A stretch of 64,000 nt of DNA from JBHIYN01 sp041984235 (GTDB lineage Bacteria > Pseudomonadota > Gammaproteobacteria > Ga0077536), in assembly GCA_041984235.1 (NCBI GenBank), contig JBHIYN010000001.1, forward strand, positions 376,608-440,607. Direction: 5' to 3'. This document shows positions 1-9,196 of the stretch, in pieces; position 1 is the stretch's first letter; each line of letters starts with the position of its first letter. A program made the translations under genes and the position numbers. The notes below the pieces were generated by a model. It was not told the origin of the DNA. It saw only the letters and a list, made by a program, of their open reading frames with translations, and ran no database searches.

Positions 1-328
1 GTCCGACGACAGTCCCGAAGGCAGCGGTCAGTGCCGTGCCGGCACCGATCGCGGTCCACATCGACCACTCGGCATAGTGTGCGAGCATCGCCGCGGCATA
101 TCCGCCGAGCGCGAACAGGGCCATCTGCGCGAGCGAAAAGATGCCTGCATAGCCGAACAACAGGTTCCATTGCACGGCGACGATGGCGTAGAACAACGCG
201 ACGATGACCTGGCCCAGCAGGTAACGGCTGTCGCTCACCAGCGGCAGCACCGCGAGCAGCACGCAGATGCCCGTGGCGACGGCGAGATCGGCGCGCCGCG
301 CGGTGCCGGGCGAGGTTCCTGCCGCCAT
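1..328 (-). CDS. livM: Branched-chain amino-acid ABC transporter permease LivM (C-terminus outside window)
   Basis: Inner-membrane permease of a HAAT-family (Liv) importer, partner of LivH. The visible 109 residues start at ATG (328-326), two bases beyond the livH stop, so the genes are translationally close. After a short cytoplasmic N-terminus come hydrophobic segments and the LivM-type motif NLLFGYAGIFSLAQMALFA followed by LGGYAAA, the usual glycine-rich stretch after the first helices. The rest lies beyond base 1. It is the last visible gene of the SBP-livG-livF-livH-livM set. The substrate cannot be read from the permease; urea, amide and aromatic-acid importers share this family. Confidence 0.85.
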   Translation of the reverse strand, partial: MAAGTSPGTARRADLAVATGICVLLAVLPLVSDSRYLLGQVIVALFYAIVAVQWNLLFGYAGIFSLAQMALFALGGYAAAMLAHYAEWSMWTAIGAGTALTAAFGTVVG

Positions 329-329
329 C

Positions 330-1214
330 CTAAACGCGCCTCACTTCGGGCGCGGCAAACAGGCCGCCGGGGCGCCATACCAATGTCGCCATGACCAGCG
401 CCAGCAGGGCGGGAAAGCCCCAGTGCGCGCCAAAGCGGTACTGCACGGCGGCTTCGACCAGGCCCAGCACCAGCGCCACCAGCGCGACGCCCTGCAGGCG
501 TCCGAGTCCGGCCAGCACGCACACGATGAAGGCCTTGAACATCGGCTCGTTGCCGAAGCCCGGAGAAATCTGGGTGGTGCCGCTGATCATGACGCCGCAC
601 AGAGTGGCGATTGCGCCGGCCAGGGCGAACACCTGCAGGTGCACCCGTGCCACCGGAATGCCCTGCAGGGCCGCGGCCTCGCGGTCCTGCTCGACCGCGC
701 GCATGGCGCGGCCGGCGTCGGTGTGCTGCAGGAAATGACCGAGCAGCAGCAGTGCCGCGAGCGCCGTCACGATAACGGCGAGGTCCTGGTGCATCAGCGT
801 GACCGGTCCGACCGTCCAGCCGCCGCCCAGCGCGAGCGGCTGGCGCAGCGCGATGCCGCCGTAGGCGAGCACCAGCGCCTGCTCGCCGGCGATGCCAAGC
901 CCGATGGTCGCGATCAGCACGGCGGTCGGAAACTGAGCCGGGCCCACGCGTGACATCGGCGCCACCACGCAGGCGTAGAGCAGGGCGCCGGCCAACGCGC
1001 CGCCGGCGAGCGTGCCCAACAGGCTGGGCGCCCAGTGCCAGCCGAGCTGGGTCGCGGCGCCGTAGGCGAGGTACCCGCCGAGTGCGAGCAGCGCGCCGTG
1101 GGCCATGTTGAGAATGCCGGTGGCACCGAGCACCAGCGCCAGTGCCACGCTCGCCAGCGCGTAGGACGCGCCGCTGGCGAGCCCACTGACAGCGACGGTC
1201 AGCCAGGCGCTCAC
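330..1214 (-). CDS. livH: Branched-chain amino-acid ABC transporter permease LivH
   Basis: 294-residue inner-membrane permease of the Liv/HAAT family, close to the usual ~290-300 residues. The motif GILNMAHGALLALGGY (about residues 33-48) is diagnostic, and the cytoplasmic coupling loop is at VEQDREAAALQGIPVARVH. I start it at GTG (1214-1212), which overlaps the TGA of livF in a GTGA arrangement; a longer upstream reading would run through livF in the wrong frame. The C-terminus VWRPGGLF is typical of LivH. It forms the transmembrane pore with LivM and is energised by LivF and LivG encoded immediately upstream. Confidence 0.9.
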   Translation of the reverse strand: MSAWLTVAVSGLASGASYALASVALALVLGATGILNMAHGALLALGGYLAYGAATQLGWHWAPSLLGTLAGGALAGALLYACVVAPMSRVGPAQFPTAVLIATIGLGIAGEQALVLAYGGIALRQPLALGGGWTVGPVTLMHQDLAVIVTALAALLLLGHFLQHTDAGRAMRAVEQDREAAALQGIPVARVHLQVFALAGAIATLCGVMISGTTQISPGFGNEPMFKAFIVCVLAGLGRLQGVALVALVLGLVEAAVQYRFGAHWGFPALLALVMATLVWRPGGLFAAPEVRRV

Positions 1215-1918
1215 GCGCCCGCCTGCAGCGTGATACCGGGCACCTCGCCCGGCGCGCCGTGCCACGCGATGCGGCCGCGCTCCAGCACCGCGACGTGGTC
1301 GGCCAGGGCGGCGGCGCGCGCGGCATCCTCGTCGACCAGCAGCAGCGTGTGGCCGGCAGCGCGCAGCCCGGGCAGTGCGGCGTAGACGTCGTCGACCACG
1401 CGCGGGGCAAGACCGAGCGCCGGTTCGTCGATCAGCAGCAACGGCCGGCCGCCGACCAGTCCGCGGCCGAGTGCGACCATGCGCCGCTCGCCGCCGGACA
1501 GCCACTCGACGCGTCGCCGGGCCAGCTCGGCGAGGCGCGGAAAGACGGCGTAAACCTGGTCCATGCGCGCGGCGCGTGCCGCCCGGCCGCGCACCAGCGT
1601 CGCCCCCAGCAGCAGGTTCTCGGCCACCGTCATGCGCATGAACAGGGCATCGCCCTGCGGCACGTGTGCGACGCCGCGGGCCGCGATGCGCTCCGGCGCG
1701 AGGCCGGTCACGTCCTGCCCCGCGACGACGACGTGGCCACCGCGCGGCCGCAACAGACCGCTGATGGTCTTCAGCAGGGTCGACTTGCCGTGGCCGTTGG
1801 GACCGGTCAGCGCGGTGATGCACGCGCGCGGCAGCGTCAGCGAGACGCCCTGCAGCACGTCACCCGCGCCGTAGCCGGCATGCAGGTCGTGCACTGCCAG
1901 CAGCTCCGGCTCAGGCAT
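1211..1918 (-). CDS. livF: ABC transporter ATP-binding protein LivF
   Basis: 235-residue ATPase subunit, full length for LivF. Walker A is GPNGHGKST (39-47), the Q-loop/LivF region is VAHVPQGDALFMRMTVAENL, the signature is LSGGERRM (about 140-147) and Walker B is LLLIDEP (160-166). The 5' end overlaps the 3' end of livG by 8 bases and the 3' end overlaps the livH start, so translational coupling is likely. It hydrolyses ATP at the cytoplasmic face to drive import through LivHM. Confidence 0.93.
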   Translation of the reverse strand: MPEPELLAVHDLHAGYGAGDVLQGVSLTLPRACITALTGPNGHGKSTLLKTISGLLRPRGGHVVVAGQDVTGLAPERIAARGVAHVPQGDALFMRMTVAENLLLGATLVRGRAARAARMDQVYAVFPRLAELARRRVEWLSGGERRMVALGRGLVGGRPLLLIDEPALGLAPRVVDDVYAALPGLRAAGHTLLLVDEDAARAAALADHVAVLERGRIAWHGAPGEVPGITLQAGA

Positions 1919-2696
1919 CGTAACGGGCGCGCAGGCGCTGCGCCTCGCGTGCGCCGAGGTAGTGTTCGACGACGCCGGGATCCGCGGCCATGCGCTGCGG
2001 CGGACCGCTGAACAGCACGCTGCCGTGATGCAGGATCACGACCGTGTCGGCGAGCTCGGTGAGGAAGTCGATGACGTGCTCGATCACGAGCAGCGCCGTG
2101 CCGCGCGTCACCAGATCGGCGACGACGTCGCGAATCGCCGCGCGTTCGGCTTCGTTGAGCCCGCCGACCGGCTCGTCGAGGACCAGCACCCGGGGCTGCG
2201 TGGTCAGTGCCATGGCCAGCGCCAGCCGCCGGCGTTCGAAGGCCGAAAGGCTGCCCGGGCGCGCCTCGCTGCGCTGCGCCAGACCGACCGCGGCGAGGGC
2301 GTCGTCCGCCGCGCGCGTCACCGCGCGGGTCGTGCGCCAGCCGTTCAGCCAGGCGCCCGGCCAGCCGCCCGCCCCCCCGTGACCGGCCGCCAGCAGGACG
2401 TGCTCGCGCGCGCTGAGACCGGCGAACAGACCGTCGATCTGGAAGGTCCGGGCCAGGCCGCGCCGGCGCACGCGGTGCGCCGGCAGCCGGCCCAGCGGCC
2501 GGCCGGCGAGGCGAATGTTGCCGCCCGACGCGCGCGTCAGGCCGCAGACGATGTCGGCCAGCGTGCTCTTGCCGCTACCGTTGGGCCCGCCGATGCCGAG
2601 CACGCGGCCCGCGTCCAGCGTGAACGAGACCTGGTCCAGCACGCGCAGCGTGCCGTAGTGCTTGCTCAGCCCGGAGCATTCCAGCAATGCCGGCAT
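1911..2696 (-). CDS. livG: ABC transporter ATP-binding protein LivG
   Basis: 261-residue ATPase of the same importer. Walker A is GPNGSGKST (37-45) and Walker B is RVLVLDEPVGGLNEAE. The signature is the degenerate LSAFERRRL that is normal for LivG proteins, which helps to tell it from LivF. It lies 21 bases downstream of the substrate-binding-protein gene. A C-terminal extension of the kind seen in LivG (VVEHYLGAREAQRLRARYDA) is present. Confidence 0.93.
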   Translation of the reverse strand: MPALLECSGLSKHYGTLRVLDQVSFTLDAGRVLGIGGPNGSGKSTLADIVCGLTRASGGNIRLAGRPLGRLPAHRVRRRGLARTFQIDGLFAGLSAREHVLLAAGHGGAGGWPGAWLNGWRTTRAVTRAADDALAAVGLAQRSEARPGSLSAFERRRLALAMALTTQPRVLVLDEPVGGLNEAERAAIRDVVADLVTRGTALLVIEHVIDFLTELADTVVILHHGSVLFSGPPQRMAADPGVVEHYLGAREAQRLRARYDA

Positions 2697-2717
2697 GGGG
2701 CGTGGCCCGTGGCGGGT

Positions 2718-4010
2718 TCAGACAACCCACGAAGGTAGCCTGAACCGGCCGTTGGCGTACAGCGCGGGCGCCACCAGGCGCGCCTCGGGATTGCCCGGCT
2801 GGTGCTGCAGCATCTGGTGCGGCGTGCCCAGTGTCGGATCGGCGATCTGCGCCGGGTAGGTGAACGCCGACTGCGTTTCGGGGTCGATGCGCAGGGCGCC
2901 TATCACGCCGCGGTAGACGCTGCGCCGCAGTGCCGCGGCAACGCGGTCGTTGCGGGCCTTGTCACCGGCGGCACTGGGCGCGCCGGCGACCGCCGCGCAC
3001 TGTGCCCACAGGCCGACCGCGTCATACGCCGCACCGGCCGCCAGCGAGCCGGAATCGGCGCCGGATTTCTTGTGGTAGGCGGCACGAAACGCGGCCGCGT
3101 AGTCGTCGCTCAGCGTGCCGAGCAGGATCGAATAGAGCACGCCGTCGGCGGCGTCACCGGCAATCTCCCGGAACAGGGGCAGCGCGGGTCCGTACTGCAT
3201 GTAGAGCAGGCTGGGCGTCGGCTGCTGGGCGAACTGCAGCGCGAACTGCGCGAGATCCTGGGCGAGGAAGTGGGTCACGGCAATCGCGGCCGGCGGCTCG
3301 GCGCGGATCTTGGCCAGCGTGGGGCCCCATTGCGTGGTAGGCACCGGCACCGTTTCGAGCAGGCTGATGCTGAAGCCATAGTCGCCGGCCTGGTCCTGGA
3401 TGGCGTTGGCGATGGCACCGGCGTACTCGTTGGCCGAGGACACGATCGCGATCTTGTCGGAGGCCGGCTGCCACTCACCCGATTCGCGCAGGGTCTTCAG
3501 GTAGGCCAGGAAACCGCGTCCGTACCAGACCTCCGGCGCCACCAGCTGGAACACGTTGGCGAAGCGCTGCGGGTCCTCCATGTACTTGATGTTGTGCAGG
3601 ATCTGGCAGTTGTAATGGAGGAACAGGGTGTCGTTGTCGGCGGCCACGTCCATCTCGATCATGTTGGTGCCGACGTTGTAGTTGTTGATGATGACCGCCG
3701 GCTGGTGGCGATCGATGAGCCGGCGCATGGCCTGGGAGACGTTGTCCGGTCCCATCTCGCGCGTGTCCTCGACGACCAGGCGCAGGGGCCGGCCCAGTAC
3801 GCCGCCGTATCGATTGACCGCCTCGATGCCGAGCTCCAGCCCGGTCCTGAACACGCCGCCGTCGGCGGCCGCAAAACCGGACAGGGGCAGCGCCGAGCCG
3901 ATCGTGATGGGCTCCTTCCTGGCCGCCGCCAGGGCGCCGTCCGTGCCCGCCAGGGCCACGCCCGTGCCCGCGGCCGCGAGCCCCTTGATGAAGTTCCGCC
4001 GTGCTGTCAT
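2718..4010 (-). CDS. Periplasmic substrate-binding protein of Liv-type ABC importer (Peripla_BP_6), Tat-type signal
   Basis: 430-residue type I periplasmic binding protein, first gene of the importer operon. The N-terminus has a twin-arginine signature (ARRNFIKGLAAAG) followed by an alanine/glycine-rich h-region and a likely cleavage after GALAA, so export is probably by Tat rather than Sec. The mature protein begins with ITIGSALPLSG, typical of LivJ/LivK/UrtA relatives. The ATG start is preceded by a good Shine-Dalgarno (GGGGAGAA). Ligand is not predictable by eye; the nearby hydantoinase and alanine dehydrogenase genes suggest an amino acid, amide or cyclic amide (inference). Annotated relatives include amide/urea ABC transporter binding proteins. 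Confidence 0.9.
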   Translation of the reverse strand: MTARRNFIKGLAAAGTGVALAGTDGALAAARKEPITIGSALPLSGFAAADGGVFRTGLELGIEAVNRYGGVLGRPLRLVVEDTREMGPDNVSQAMRRLIDRHQPAVIINNYNVGTNMIEMDVAADNDTLFLHYNCQILHNIKYMEDPQRFANVFQLVAPEVWYGRGFLAYLKTLRESGEWQPASDKIAIVSSANEYAGAIANAIQDQAGDYGFSISLLETVPVPTTQWGPTLAKIRAEPPAAIAVTHFLAQDLAQFALQFAQQPTPSLLYMQYGPALPLFREIAGDAADGVLYSILLGTLSDDYAAAFRAAYHKKSGADSGSLAAGAAYDAVGLWAQCAAVAGAPSAAGDKARNDRVAAALRRSVYRGVIGALRIDPETQSAFTYPAQIADPTLGTPHQMLQHQPGNPEARLVAPALYANGRFRLPSWVV

Positions 4011-4134
4011 CGTTTTCTCCCCTTGCAGTTTCCGCCGCTCGCAGCGGCCGATCGAAGTGTAGCGAAGTGCTCCTGTGCGGACTTGACATTTGTTGCAGTC
4101 GTGGCCGCTCCGGCCCGGGACTTGCGAGCAGCGG

Positions 4135-5250
4135 GTGACTCATTCACATTCGGGCGCACCCGTCCCGCTGAGCCGCCCCGTGCACGTTTCTCCTCGCCCG
4201 CGCATTCATGCCGCCGCCACCAACGGCCTCGCCGCGGCCATCGGCAGCTCGGTGCGGCGCAGCGACGCGGTACTCGAAGGCGCCGGCGTCGATCCCGGCT
4301 CGATTCTCGACCCGCGCGCCATGATCAGCCTGGCCGATTACTGCGGCCTGATTGACCTGTGTGCCGAGCGCACCGGCGACGACGCTTTCGGTGCGCGCTT
4401 CGGCAGCAGCTTCGAGCTGGCGCATTTCGGTGACCTCGGCACACTCGCGGCGAGCGCGCCGGTGCTGCGCGTGGGGCTCGAAAAGGTCGCGCGGTACTAC
4501 CACGTGGTGCAGGAGAACACGCTGCTCGAGTTGCATGCGGACGACGACTTCGTGCGCCTGGACTACCAGGTGTTCGACGCCCGCATCGAACGCCGCCAGC
4601 AGGACGCCGAGGTCAGCGTGGGCGCGTTCTGTGCCCTGGTCCGGCATTGCCTGCGGCGCGACTGGGCGCCGCTCGCGGTCCATTTCGAGCATTCGCGCAT
4701 CGGTCCGCGGCGCGGCTACGAGAACCTGTTCGACTGCGCTGCCGTGTTCGACCAGCCGCTCAATTCGATCCTGGTGCCGCGGACGCTCGCCGACCTGCCG
4801 CTGCCGGGCGCGGATGCGCGGGTCCACGCCGCGGTCGAGCAGAGCCTGGTGGATCGCTCGGTCGCCTTCCGGCGCGCGGCGCCGGATGGTCCGCGGACCG
4901 ACGCGGTACAGGCCGCGCTGCCGGTCGTCATCGAGCGCCTGCTCAAGCAGCGGCGCCTGCGCATCGACAGCGCGGCAGCCGAGCTCGGGATATCGGTCTA
5001 CACCCTGCGCGCGGCGGTGCGCGGACTGGGGGTCGGCTTCGACGAGCTGGTCAGCGGGGTACGCCGGGACATGGCGCTGCGTTACCTGGAAGATCCGGAT
5101 CTCAGCCTGACGGAGATCGCGGAAACCCTGGGCTATTCGGAACTCAGCGCGTTCAGCCGCGCCTTCCGCCGCTGGACCGGGGTCAACGCGCTCGCCTGGC
5201 AGCAGCGCGGCGCCGGCGGTGCGGCGCTCCCGCGCTCAGGCGGCGCGTAG
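4135..5250 (+). CDS. AraC family transcriptional regulator (arabinose-binding-like N-domain)
   Basis: About 370 residues with an OruR/ArgR-type N-terminal ligand domain (residues after IHAAATNGLAAAIGSS) and a C-terminal AraC DNA-binding domain with two helix-turn-helices; the second reads LSLTEIAETLGYSELSAFSR followed by AFRRWTG. The gene is divergent from the importer operon, so it probably controls it, and it ends inside the 3' end of hyuB on the other strand (15-base convergent overlap). The start is uncertain: GTG at 4135 is used here, but TTG at 4090 and GTG at 4180 are in frame and none has a strong ribosome site. Only residues from about 4205 onward are clearly conserved. Confidence 0.85.
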   Translation: MTHSHSGAPVPLSRPVHVSPRPRIHAAATNGLAAAIGSSVRRSDAVLEGAGVDPGSILDPRAMISLADYCGLIDLCAERTGDDAFGARFGSSFELAHFGDLGTLAASAPVLRVGLEKVARYYHVVQENTLLELHADDDFVRLDYQVFDARIERRQQDAEVSVGAFCALVRHCLRRDWAPLAVHFEHSRIGPRRGYENLFDCAAVFDQPLNSILVPRTLADLPLPGADARVHAAVEQSLVDRSVAFRRAAPDGPRTDAVQAALPVVIERLLKQRRLRIDSAAAELGISVYTLRAAVRGLGVGFDELVSGVRRDMALRYLEDPDLSLTEIAETLGYSELSAFSRAFRRWTGVNALAWQQRGAGGAALPRSGGA

Positions 5251-7041
5251 CTCTGCGCGGCGCCGCTCGGTGGCCGGTGCGTCTACCGCGAGGTCGTCGT
5301 TCTCGATGCTGCCGCTGAACACCACGCCGTAGACGTCGTGCGCACGTTCGGGCGTCTCCCAGCGTTCGAGCACGTCGCGCAGCACGCGCGACGGTTCGCG
5401 TTCCAGCGGAGAGCCGTAGCCACCGCCGCCGGCGTCACGTCCGCGGATCCATTCGCCCGGGGCGAGTTCACACTCGACCACGCCGGGCAGCTTCTCCTCG
5501 CTGCCGTCGGCCTTGATACGCCAGGTCTCGGCCGCGGGTCCCGCGAGACCGCCGCGCACGCCCTGCGGGGGGCAGTGCTGGCCGTCACAGGACACCACCA
5601 CCGTCATGCGATCACGGCGCGGACCGTAGACGACCTCCGAGCCGGGCGCGCCGCGGAAGCGGCCCGGGCCGCCGCCGCCTTCGATCACGCGCAGTGAACG
5701 GAACAGGATCGGGTACTTCGATTCGTCGACCTCGATTGAGCCGCGGTACATGAGACCGGCGGCGACCGGCAGGCCGTAGTTGAGCCAGCCGTCGGTGGTC
5801 GGGGTGCCCGGCCCGCCGTTGGTGATCACCCATTCCTGGTTGATGTACGGCTTGCCACCCGAGCGCCAGTCCTTGCCCGAGATCACGCCGGCGCCGGCGC
5901 CCATGCCGACCGCGCCTTCGGCCAGGCCGTGGCCGTCGCTGATCTCGGCGAAGGCGGCCTGGGTCGCGTTGACGATACGGTCGGCGATGTTGGTCGTCGC
6001 CATCGAGCACGAGTGCGGGAACTCGGGGATGCCGGTGATGCAGCCCTCGCGCAGCTTTACCGTCACCCGCGAGAAGCTGCCGCCGTTGTGCGGCACGTCG
6101 TGGTCGAGACAGTTGAACACGCCGGCCATGGCGTTACTGGTGGCGCAGGCGACCGACTGGTTGAGGCCAAAGTCCTTGTTGTCCTCGTTGTGCGTGAGGT
6201 CGACCTCGATACGGCCGTTCTCGGAATCGACGTCGACGTCGATGCGGATGTCGAGGCCGTCCGGCAGTACCGGCGGCTGTGGGTCGTAGTGTCCGACGTT
6301 GGTCAGCCGGCCGCTCGGCAGCTTGCGGATGGCCTCGACCATGCGCCGCTCGGAGTAGGCGAACCAGTCGCGCACGAACTGGCGCATGGTGTCCATGCCG
6401 TAGCGTTCGACCAGCTCGGCCAGGCGGCGCTCGCCGATGCGCGCAGCGCCGACGGTGGCGAGATAGTCACCGTACCACTGCTCCGGCACGCGGATGCGGC
6501 GCTTGCACATGCGGATGATGTCGTCGACGTCCTTGTAGTCCTTCTGCACGCGCACGCAAGGGAAGATCAGCGCACCTTCCTCGTAAATATCGCGCGCGTA
6601 AGCATGGTAGGTGCTGGGTATGGAATTGCCGCAGTCGGCCTGGTGGGCCTTGGCGCAGGTGGTGAACAGGTGTTCGCCGTCGACGAACACCGGGCACATG
6701 ATCATGTGGTCGGCCGGATGCGTGTTGCCGAGGTAGGGATCGTTGTGCAGGAAGGCGTCGCCCGGCGCGAGATCGTCGTGCAGCTCGCACATCGATCTCG
6801 TTTGCAGCGCGCTGCCGAAGATGTGTACCGGCAGGCCCTCGCCCGGACACAGGAGCTGGTTGTCCGCGGTCACGATGGAGCACGAGAAGTCCCGCACCAC
6901 GGCGAGTACTGCCGAGCGCGCGGTGCGCAGCAGGGTGTTCGACATCTCGCGTACGATGGCGTTGAGGCGGTTCGACAGCACCGCCATCAGCACCGGGTCC
7001 ATGTCGTAGACGACGGCGGGATCCTGTTCGGGCTTGTTCAT
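5236..7041 (-). CDS. hyuB: Hydantoinase/oxoprolinase beta subunit (HyuB family)
   Basis: 601-residue HyuB-family protein, partner of HyuA in ATP-dependent hydrolysis of hydantoins, N-methylhydantoins or 5-oxoproline-like cyclic amides. The family motif HNDPYLGNTHPADHMIM and the glycine-rich GGGGPGRFRGAPGSE are present, and the length is normal. The ATG overlaps the hyuA TGA (ATGA), so the subunits are translationally coupled and probably equimolar. No acetone-carboxylase gamma subunit follows, which argues against an AcxABC-type enzyme. Exact substrate is not readable. Confidence 0.9.
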   Translation of the reverse strand: MNKPEQDPAVVYDMDPVLMAVLSNRLNAIVREMSNTLLRTARSAVLAVVRDFSCSIVTADNQLLCPGEGLPVHIFGSALQTRSMCELHDDLAPGDAFLHNDPYLGNTHPADHMIMCPVFVDGEHLFTTCAKAHQADCGNSIPSTYHAYARDIYEEGALIFPCVRVQKDYKDVDDIIRMCKRRIRVPEQWYGDYLATVGAARIGERRLAELVERYGMDTMRQFVRDWFAYSERRMVEAIRKLPSGRLTNVGHYDPQPPVLPDGLDIRIDVDVDSENGRIEVDLTHNEDNKDFGLNQSVACATSNAMAGVFNCLDHDVPHNGGSFSRVTVKLREGCITGIPEFPHSCSMATTNIADRIVNATQAAFAEISDGHGLAEGAVGMGAGAGVISGKDWRSGGKPYINQEWVITNGGPGTPTTDGWLNYGLPVAAGLMYRGSIEVDESKYPILFRSLRVIEGGGGPGRFRGAPGSEVVYGPRRDRMTVVVSCDGQHCPPQGVRGGLAGPAAETWRIKADGSEEKLPGVVECELAPGEWIRGRDAGGGGYGSPLEREPSRVLRDVLERWETPERAHDVYGVVFSGSIENDDLAVDAPATERRRAELRAA

Positions 7042-9125
7042 ACCTGGGCCTCCGCGGGCGGGGTGAGGATGTAGCGGCCGCCGGCGCTGACCGTGGCGCG
7101 GGCGCCGGGATGGATGACCAGGGTCGAGGTCGGCTCCTCGATGATCGCCGGTCCCTCGATGGCGGCGCCGGCCTCGAGCTGGTCACCGAGAAAGATCGGC
7201 GTTTCGACCTGACCGCCGGCGAAGTAGGCCGGCCGCCGGCGATCGGCCTCCACACGCGCGGTGCCGGTACGACGCGCGGGCTCGAGACTGGGTGCATTGA
7301 CGTCGGCGACGAGGCGGCCGCGCCAGTTCAGGCACTCGACCGGCTGGCCGATGTCGGTGACCGCGAACACGCGGTCGTGCATCTGGTGAAAGGCCTCGAC
7401 CAGCGCCTCGACGTCGGCGTCCGATTCGAAGCGGCCACTGGCGACCTCGATCTCCAGCTCCCACACCTGGAAGCGGTAGCGCGCTTCTACGAAGTAGCGC
7501 TTGCTGACGTCGGTGATGCCGCGCTCGGCGAGGCGCGCGGCGAAGCGGTCGAGCTCGGCGTCGATGTCGCCGAGGGCGGCATTGACGCCGTCGAAGTCGA
7601 ACTGGTCGGTGCTGGTCAGCTTGCTGGCGCCGGTCTCGGTGACGATGTCGGAGAACTGCATGCCCGAGGCCGACAGCGCGCCCGCGGTGCGTGGCACGAG
7701 CACGGTACGGCAGCCGAGCTCGGCGGCGATCGGCACGATACCGAGGCCGCCGGCGCCGCCGCCCGCGACCAGGGTCGAGTCGGCCGGGTTCAGCCCTTCG
7801 TTGATGGTGAGCTCCTTGATCGCCTCGATCATGTTCTCGTTGGCGACGGTCATGATGGCGTAGGCGGTGCGCTCGACGGTCTCGCCGAGGATGTGCGCGA
7901 GCGGACCGATCGCCTCGCGCGCTGCGGCCTCGTCGAGCTGCATGCGCCCGCCGAGGAAGTGCGCCGGGTCGATGTAGCCGAGCACCACGGCGGCGTCGGT
8001 GACGGTGGCATCGGTGCCGCCGCGGCCGTAGCAGGCCGGGCCCGGCTCGGAGCCGGCCGACTGCGGGCCGACCCGCATCAGGCCGCCGGAGTCGATCCAG
8101 GCGATGGAGCCGCCGCCGGCGCCGATCGAATGCACCGCGACCGAGGCCATGCCGAGGTTGTCGCCGACCCACTGCGGGCCGAGCCAGGTGTCGCGCGAGA
8201 ACTCGACCTGGCCGTCGCGCACCAGGCTGACGTCGAAGGTGGTGCCACCGGCGTCGCACACGATGATGTCGCGCGCGAGGTCCTCGGCGGCGACATAGGC
8301 AAGGCCGGCGACCGGCGCCATTGCCGGGCCCGACTTGACCAGGTAGATGGGTTTCTCGACCACGTCCGCGAGATGCATGACGCCGCCGAAGGACGTACTG
8401 ACCAGGATGTCGTTGGCGTAGCCGGCCTCGCGCAGATCCGCTTCCAGGGTGCGCAGGTAGCTCTGCATCAGCGGCTTCAGTGAGGCATCGATGGCGGTCG
8501 ATGAGGCACGTCGGTATTCGCGCAGGATCGGGTTGATGCGGTGGGACAGGGTGTAGGGGACGCCGGGCAGGATCTCCTCGATCAGTTCGCCCACGCGCAG
8601 CTCGTGTGCCGGGTTCGCGATCGACCACAGCAGGCATACCGCGACCGCCTCGATGCCGCGCGCCGGGAAGTCTGCGAGCTGCGCGCGCACCGCATCCTCG
8701 TCCAGCGCCAGCTCGATGCCGCCCTCGGCATTGATACGCTCCGGTACCTCCCAGGTCAGCCGGCGCGGCACGTAGGGCTCGGGATACTCCATCGCGAGGT
8801 TGTGCGGCTCGTACTTGCCCCCTTCCTTCAGCAGCAGGACATCGGGAAAGCCCGCGGTGGTGAGGAAGGCGGTGCGCGCAATCTTGCGCTCGACGATGCC
8901 GTTGGTGCCGCGCGTGGTGCCGTACAGGAACATCGCGGTATCGCCGAGCAGCGCGTCGACGTCGATGCCGAGTTCCTCGGCGGCGACGGCGAGACCGGCG
9001 CGGATGCTGGCGAAGGCGCGTTGCTTGTCGGTCAGGGCCTTGCCGACGGTGAAGCGGCCGGTGTCGTCGGTCACGACGACGTCGGTGAAAGTGCCGCCGG
9101 TGTCGACCGAGATGCGATAAGGCAT
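7038..9125 (-). CDS. hyuA: Hydantoinase/oxoprolinase alpha subunit (HyuA family)
   Basis: 695-residue HyuA. The N-terminal phosphate-binding signature is DTGGTFTDVVV (8-18), followed by YGTTRGTNGIVERK and the ASKHA-like ATPase segments CDAGGTTFDVSLV and SIGAGGGSIAWID. A C-terminal GPAIIEEPTSTLVIHPG segment matches the HyuA/oxoprolinase C-domain. The ATG at 9125-9123 is chosen because homologues begin immediately before YRISVDTGGTFTD; the frame stays open upstream but there it is antisense-type sequence over ald. It lies 71 bases downstream of ald on the same strand, so the three genes could be one transcript. Confidence 0.92.
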   Translation of the reverse strand: MPYRISVDTGGTFTDVVVTDDTGRFTVGKALTDKQRAFASIRAGLAVAAEELGIDVDALLGDTAMFLYGTTRGTNGIVERKIARTAFLTTAGFPDVLLLKEGGKYEPHNLAMEYPEPYVPRRLTWEVPERINAEGGIELALDEDAVRAQLADFPARGIEAVAVCLLWSIANPAHELRVGELIEEILPGVPYTLSHRINPILREYRRASSTAIDASLKPLMQSYLRTLEADLREAGYANDILVSTSFGGVMHLADVVEKPIYLVKSGPAMAPVAGLAYVAAEDLARDIIVCDAGGTTFDVSLVRDGQVEFSRDTWLGPQWVGDNLGMASVAVHSIGAGGGSIAWIDSGGLMRVGPQSAGSEPGPACYGRGGTDATVTDAAVVLGYIDPAHFLGGRMQLDEAAAREAIGPLAHILGETVERTAYAIMTVANENMIEAIKELTINEGLNPADSTLVAGGGAGGLGIVPIAAELGCRTVLVPRTAGALSASGMQFSDIVTETGASKLTSTDQFDFDGVNAALGDIDAELDRFAARLAERGITDVSKRYFVEARYRFQVWELEIEVASGRFESDADVEALVEAFHQMHDRVFAVTDIGQPVECLNWRGRLVADVNAPSLEPARRTGTARVEADRRRPAYFAGGQVETPIFLGDQLEAGAAIEGPAIIEEPTSTLVIHPGARATVSAGGRYILTPPAEAQV

Positions 9126-9196
9126 ATAGCGGGATCCCGTGATTGGATGAGCGTTGCGGGCCGGAACGGGGCCGGCGCCGCAGTATAGCGCGAGGC

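Noticed and set aside
5236..9125. Acetone carboxylase (AcxAB) reading of hyuA/hyuB
   Set aside because: No gamma subunit gene follows and the pair sits with ald and an amino-acid-type importer.
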